Positions 61,641 to 64,000 of a DNA stretch of 64,000 nt are shown here, one piece after another (positions within the stretch are counted from its first letter, which is position 1; the number at the start of each line of letters is the position of its first letter). The notes beneath the pieces are model-generated. The model had not been told where the DNA came from. It was given only the letters and a program-made list of their open reading frames with translations, and ran no database searches. Location of the stretch: the NCBI GenBank assembly GCA_934464775.1, contig CAKSKG010000001.1:1-64000 (forward strand). The letters run 5' to 3'. A program made the translations under genes and the position numbers. Source of the DNA: an uncultured Oscillospiraceae bacterium (lineage in GTDB: Bacteria; Bacillota; Clostridia; Oscillospirales; Ruminococcaceae).

Positions 61641-61691
61641 TTAATAGTCGTCAGATGACGGCGAAACAGCAAAATGTTTAATATATTCCGT

Positions 61692-61784
61692 GGAGAAGTC
61701 GCCTAGCCCGGTTTATGGCGCACGACTGGAACTCGTGTATGCGTTAATAGCGCATCGAGGGTTCGAATCCCTCCTTCTCCGCCA
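61692..61784 (+). tRNA. tRNA-Ser (anticodon GGA), second copy
   Basis: A 93-base class II tRNA identical to the minus-strand copy at 17743-17835. Anticodon loop CTGGAAC, encoded CCA. Confidence 0.97.
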
Positions 61785-61786
61785 GA

Positions 61787-61826
61787 TAAAAGCAGTCTGA
61801 ACAATATTCAGACTGCTTTTATTTTA
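61787..61826 (+). terminator. Terminator of tRNA-Ser(GGA), plus strand
   Basis: AAAAGCAGTCTGAA/TTCAGACTGCTTTT with a short loop, then ATTTTA. Confidence 0.9.
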
Positions 61827-61886
61827 TGCCAAATTGTGCAGCACTTCCTTTCCGCATTCAAATTTCATGACCGCTGCGGAAAACAA

Positions 61887-61916
61887 TTGACAAACCTGCG
61901 TATTATGTGGTATAAT
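61887..61916 (+). promoter_or_regulatory. Promoter of obgE
   Basis: TTGACA (61887-61892) and TATAAT (61911-61916), 18-base spacer; leader of about 155 bases. Confidence 0.75.
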
Positions 61917-62040
61917 AAGTATATCTATTTGTAAATATAAGAATATACTCGGAAAATTGTCGTGTTTCACGGCAGTTTTAAGCATCTCCCCATACATCGG
62001 AGCTTATCTGCGATACGCTCCGTCAAAACTTTACCAGAGA

Positions 62041-62082
62041 GGAGGACATATGCTTCACTGCGAAGCATATTCATAAATAATG
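62041..62082 (+). promoter_or_regulatory. Hairpin and eight-codon ORF between the obgE Shine-Dalgarno site and start codon
   Basis: A strong GGAGG at 62041-62045 lies 34 bases before the obgE ATG, too far for normal initiation. Between them is a 9-bp hairpin, ATATGCTTC/GAAGCATAT with a 5-base loop (62048-62070), and an ORF of eight codons, MLHCEAYS, starting at 62050 with good spacing and stopping at 62076, three bases before ATG 62080. Either the small ORF couples translation to obgE, or folding of the hairpin brings the site within about 11 bases of the start. Confidence 0.65.
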
Positions 62083-63357
62083 TTTGTAGATAAGGCTGTG
62101 ATAAAAGTCAAGGCAGGTGACGGCGGCGACGGTGCGGTGTCTTTTCACCGTGAAAAATACGTTGCGGCAGGCGGTCCCGACGGCGGCGACGGCGGCAGAG
62201 GCGGCGATGTGGTTTTCGTCGTTGACAGCGGTATGTCCACGCTGCTTGACTTCCGTTACAAAAGAAAATATTTCGCTGAAAAGGGTCAGAACGGCGGCGC
62301 ATCAAACTGCACCGGCAGAAATGCTCCCGATCTTATTGTAAAAGTCCCCAGAGGAACTCTCGTCAAGGACGCCGAAAGCGGCCGCATCATTGCGGATATG
62401 TCCGACGATGAGCCAAAGATAATCGCCCACGGCGGCAAGGGCGGCAAGGGCAACGCAAGATTTGCCACACCCACCCGTCAGATACCGAAATTCGCAAAGC
62501 CGGGCTTCCTCGGTGAGGAATTCGAGGTCACTCTTGAGCTTAAGCTCCTTGCGGACGTAGGACTTGTGGGCTTCCCCAACGTTGGAAAATCTACGCTTAT
62601 TTCCGTGGTTTCCGCCGCAAAGCCCAAGATCGCAAACTATCACTTCACAACACTTACGCCTGTTCTGGGAGTTGTAAGCGCAGGCGAGGGAAAATCCTTC
62701 GTTATGGCAGATATCCCCGGTCTTATTGAGGGTGCCTCCGACGGCGTTGGTCTGGGACACGAGTTTCTCCGCCACGTTGACCGCTGCCGCCTGATAATCC
62801 ACGTTGTTGACGTTTCGGGCAGCGAGGGACGAGATCCCAAGGAGGATTTTGAGATAATCTGCCGTGAGCTGGCAAATTTCAGCGAGGATCTTGCACAGCG
62901 TCCGCAGATCGTTGCCGCAAACAAGTGCGATATGGCAACCGACGAGCAGATCGAAGAATTTGAAAAATTCATCGCCGAAAAGGGATATGAGGTATTCAGA
63001 ATATCCGCTGCCACCACAAAGGGCACAAAGGAGCTTATGAACGCTGTTTCAGCCAAGCTGGACACGCTCCCCCCTATCAGGGAATACGAAGCAGAGCCTC
63101 TTCTCTTCACTCCCGACGAGGCTGCGGGAATGGGAGAAAAATTCGAGATCACAAGAGGCGACGATGCTGTATTCTATGTTGAGGCGCCATGGCTGGAACA
63201 CATCATGCGCACGGTGGATATGGACGATTATGCTTCCCTCCAGTATTTCCAGCGTGTTCTCCGCAACAGAGGAATTATCGACAAGCTTGTTGAAATGGGC
63301 ATCAAGGAAGGCGATACCGTCAACATCTTCGGCTTCGAGTTTGATTTTGTATTTTAA
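62080..63357 (+). CDS. obgE: Obg family GTPase (ObgE/CgtA)
   Basis: A conserved essential GTPase that acts in 50S ribosome assembly and stress control. The 425-residue protein has the Gly-rich Obg domain (FVDKAVIKVKAGDGGDGAVS, residues 2-21, and repeats to about 158), the GTPase domain with GFPNVGKSTLIS and DIPGLIEGASDG, and NKCD as G4, and a C-terminal OCT domain (about 340-425). The start has no Shine-Dalgarno site of its own; see the feature at 62041-62082. A Nudix hydrolase gene follows after 6 bases. Confidence 0.97.
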   Translation: MFVDKAVIKVKAGDGGDGAVSFHREKYVAAGGPDGGDGGRGGDVVFVVDSGMSTLLDFRYKRKYFAEKGQNGGASNCTGRNAPDLIVKVPRGTLVKDAESGRIIADMSDDEPKIIAHGGKGGKGNARFATPTRQIPKFAKPGFLGEEFEVTLELKLLADVGLVGFPNVGKSTLISVVSAAKPKIANYHFTTLTPVLGVVSAGEGKSFVMADIPGLIEGASDGVGLGHEFLRHVDRCRLIIHVVDVSGSEGRDPKEDFEIICRELANFSEDLAQRPQIVAANKCDMATDEQIEEFEKFIAEKGYEVFRISAATTKGTKELMNAVSAKLDTLPPIREYEAEPLLFTPDEAAGMGEKFEITRGDDAVFYVEAPWLEHIMRTVDMDDYASLQYFQRVLRNRGIIDKLVEMGIKEGDTVNIFGFEFDFVF

Positions 63358-63363
63358 AATATT

Positions 63364-63903
63364 ATGGAATATTTCGATATTTATGATGAGAACCGCATAA
63401 AAACAGGCAGAACGATCCCGAGAGGAACTCCCCTCAGCGGCGAAGATCACCGACTGGTGGTACACATCTGCATCTTCACTCCCGACGGACAAATGATCAT
63501 TCAGCATCGTCAGCCGTTCAAGCACGGCTGGAGCAATATGTGGGATCTGTCCGCAGGTGGAAGTGTCAGAGCAGGTGAAACGAGCCGTGAGGGTGCGCTC
63601 CGTGAGGTATCGGAAGAGCTGGGGCTTGTTCTGCCCAAAAATGCTCTCAGAAAAACCGTCACGATATACAGCGACAATGTTTTCGACGATCACTACACCG
63701 CTGTTTACGGCGGCGGTCTTTCCGGACTTGTTCTTCAAAAGGAAGAGGTGCAGGCTGTCAGAACAGCCTCTGCCGATGAAATAAAGCAGATGATAAAAGA
63801 GGGAATATTTATCCCCTATCACGAAAATTACATTGATCTTCTGTTTTATCTGAAGGACAGCATCGGTATGCGCACCGCCGCAGACAAAACGGTACAAATA
63901 TAA
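63364..63903 (+). CDS. Nudix hydrolase
   Basis: A 179-residue Nudix protein resembling isopentenyl-diphosphate-isomerase-like Nudix enzymes at its N-terminus (YFDIYDENRIKTGRTIPRG). The Nudix box is complete: GGSVRAGETSREGALREVSEELG is its span near residues 66-88, with the REVSEE metal-binding core. It hydrolyses a nucleoside diphosphate linked to another moiety; the substrate is unknown. It starts 6 bases after obgE and is followed at once by the mini-III gene, so it is in the same operon. Confidence 0.92.
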   Translation: MEYFDIYDENRIKTGRTIPRGTPLSGEDHRLVVHICIFTPDGQMIIQHRQPFKHGWSNMWDLSAGGSVRAGETSREGALREVSEELGLVLPKNALRKTVTIYSDNVFDDHYTAVYGGGLSGLVLQKEEVQAVRTASADEIKQMIKEGIFIPYHENYIDLLFYLKDSIGMRTAADKTVQI

Positions 63904-63914
63904 CGAAAGGACGG

Positions 63915-64000
63915 TTGTTACTTATAGAAAAGCGACAGGTCAATCAGTACAGTCCACTTGCGCTGGCTTTTATGGGCGATGCGGTCTATGAGCAGCTTGT
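63915..64000 (+). CDS. mrnC: Mini-ribonuclease III, 5' end only
   Basis: The final 86 bases encode QVNQYSPLALAFMGDAVYEQ after a short lead. This is the conserved N-terminus of mini-III, a dsRNA ribonuclease lacking the RNA-binding domain that matures 23S rRNA; the GDAVYE stretch carries active-site acids. The start is uncertain: TTG 63915 follows AAAGGA closely and is the only usual start in frame. The rest lies beyond the window. Confidence 0.85.
   Translation, partial: MLLIEKRQVNQYSPLALAFMGDAVYEQL

Noticed and set aside
62302..62802. 166-codon minus-strand frame
   Set aside because: Antisense shadow of obgE.

Overview
The window reads as chromosome from a Gram-positive anaerobe of the Clostridia, most likely a fibre-degrading Ruminococcus of the R. 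albus type. The evidence is a cytosolic cellobiose phosphorylase (GH94), a mannosylglucose-type GH130 phosphorylase, a CE2-type esterase lipoprotein, a type III glutamine synthetase, rubrerythrin, strong Shine-Dalgarno sites, consensus TTGACA-17-TATAAT promoters, and a SpoVT relative that has lost its DNA-binding end. The genus is inferred from gene content, not from an rRNA match.

Layout. 1-5.3 kb: right end of a small repeat element, uvrB with a LexA-like box, serine acetyltransferase, and a LacI-type sensor fused to GGDEF. 5.3-12 kb: enolase; a minus-strand operon of a second LacI-sensor/GGDEF protein, a fungal/plant-type HisA and a cytidine deaminase; a Gfo/Idh/MocA oxidoreductase. 12-18.7 kb: a 74-residue membrane protein behind a promoter with two SOS boxes, an acidic lipoprotein, glnN with an attenuator leader, a degraded spoVT, a LuxR-type regulator, tRNA-Ser and rubrerythrin. 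18.7-24.2 kb: an intact 180-bp inverted-repeat element, then a signalling operon (CHASE2 adenylate cyclase, TIM-barrel isomerase, GAF-GGDEF), then a MATE exporter behind a terminator leader. 24.3-31.5 kb: a frameshifted WG-repeat lipoprotein, a secreted papain-like protease, a secreted M14 carboxypeptidase, a ZIP transporter with a palindromic operator and an FAD-dependent dehydrogenase.

31.7-35.8 kb is the phosphate operon pstS-pstC-pstA-pstB-phoU, in which PstS has its two halves in swapped order. 36-44 kb: an EAL phosphodiesterase with a degenerate GGDEF, a lone 5S rRNA gene with its own promoter and terminator, a CE2-like esterase, pyruvate kinase, a DUF1015 protein, GH130 and tRNA-Ser. 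44-56 kb: a hybrid histidine kinase, a wall- or membrane-anchored surface protein, GH94 with two operators, a NYN/PIN protein with an AT-hook-like linker, tRNA-Pro, an SGNH hydrolase coupled to a LysR regulator, and a divergent sugar-binding lipoprotein.

56.5-61.5 kb holds the most unusual system: one operon of two different dynamin-like GTPases (the first with a hydrophobic membrane segment, the second without) flanking a protein that looks like an M48 metallopeptidase with all three zinc ligands replaced. The window ends with tRNA-Ser, obgE (with a hairpin and tiny ORF between its Shine-Dalgarno and start codon), a Nudix hydrolase and the start of mini-ribonuclease III.

How the genes work together: phosphorolysis of cellobiose and mannosylglucose feeds glycolysis (enolase and pyruvate kinase are here), controlled at least partly by LacI-type operators. 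Several proteins link small-molecule sensing to c-di-GMP or cAMP. Membrane stress, SOS and metal responses are each represented by genes with recognisable operators.
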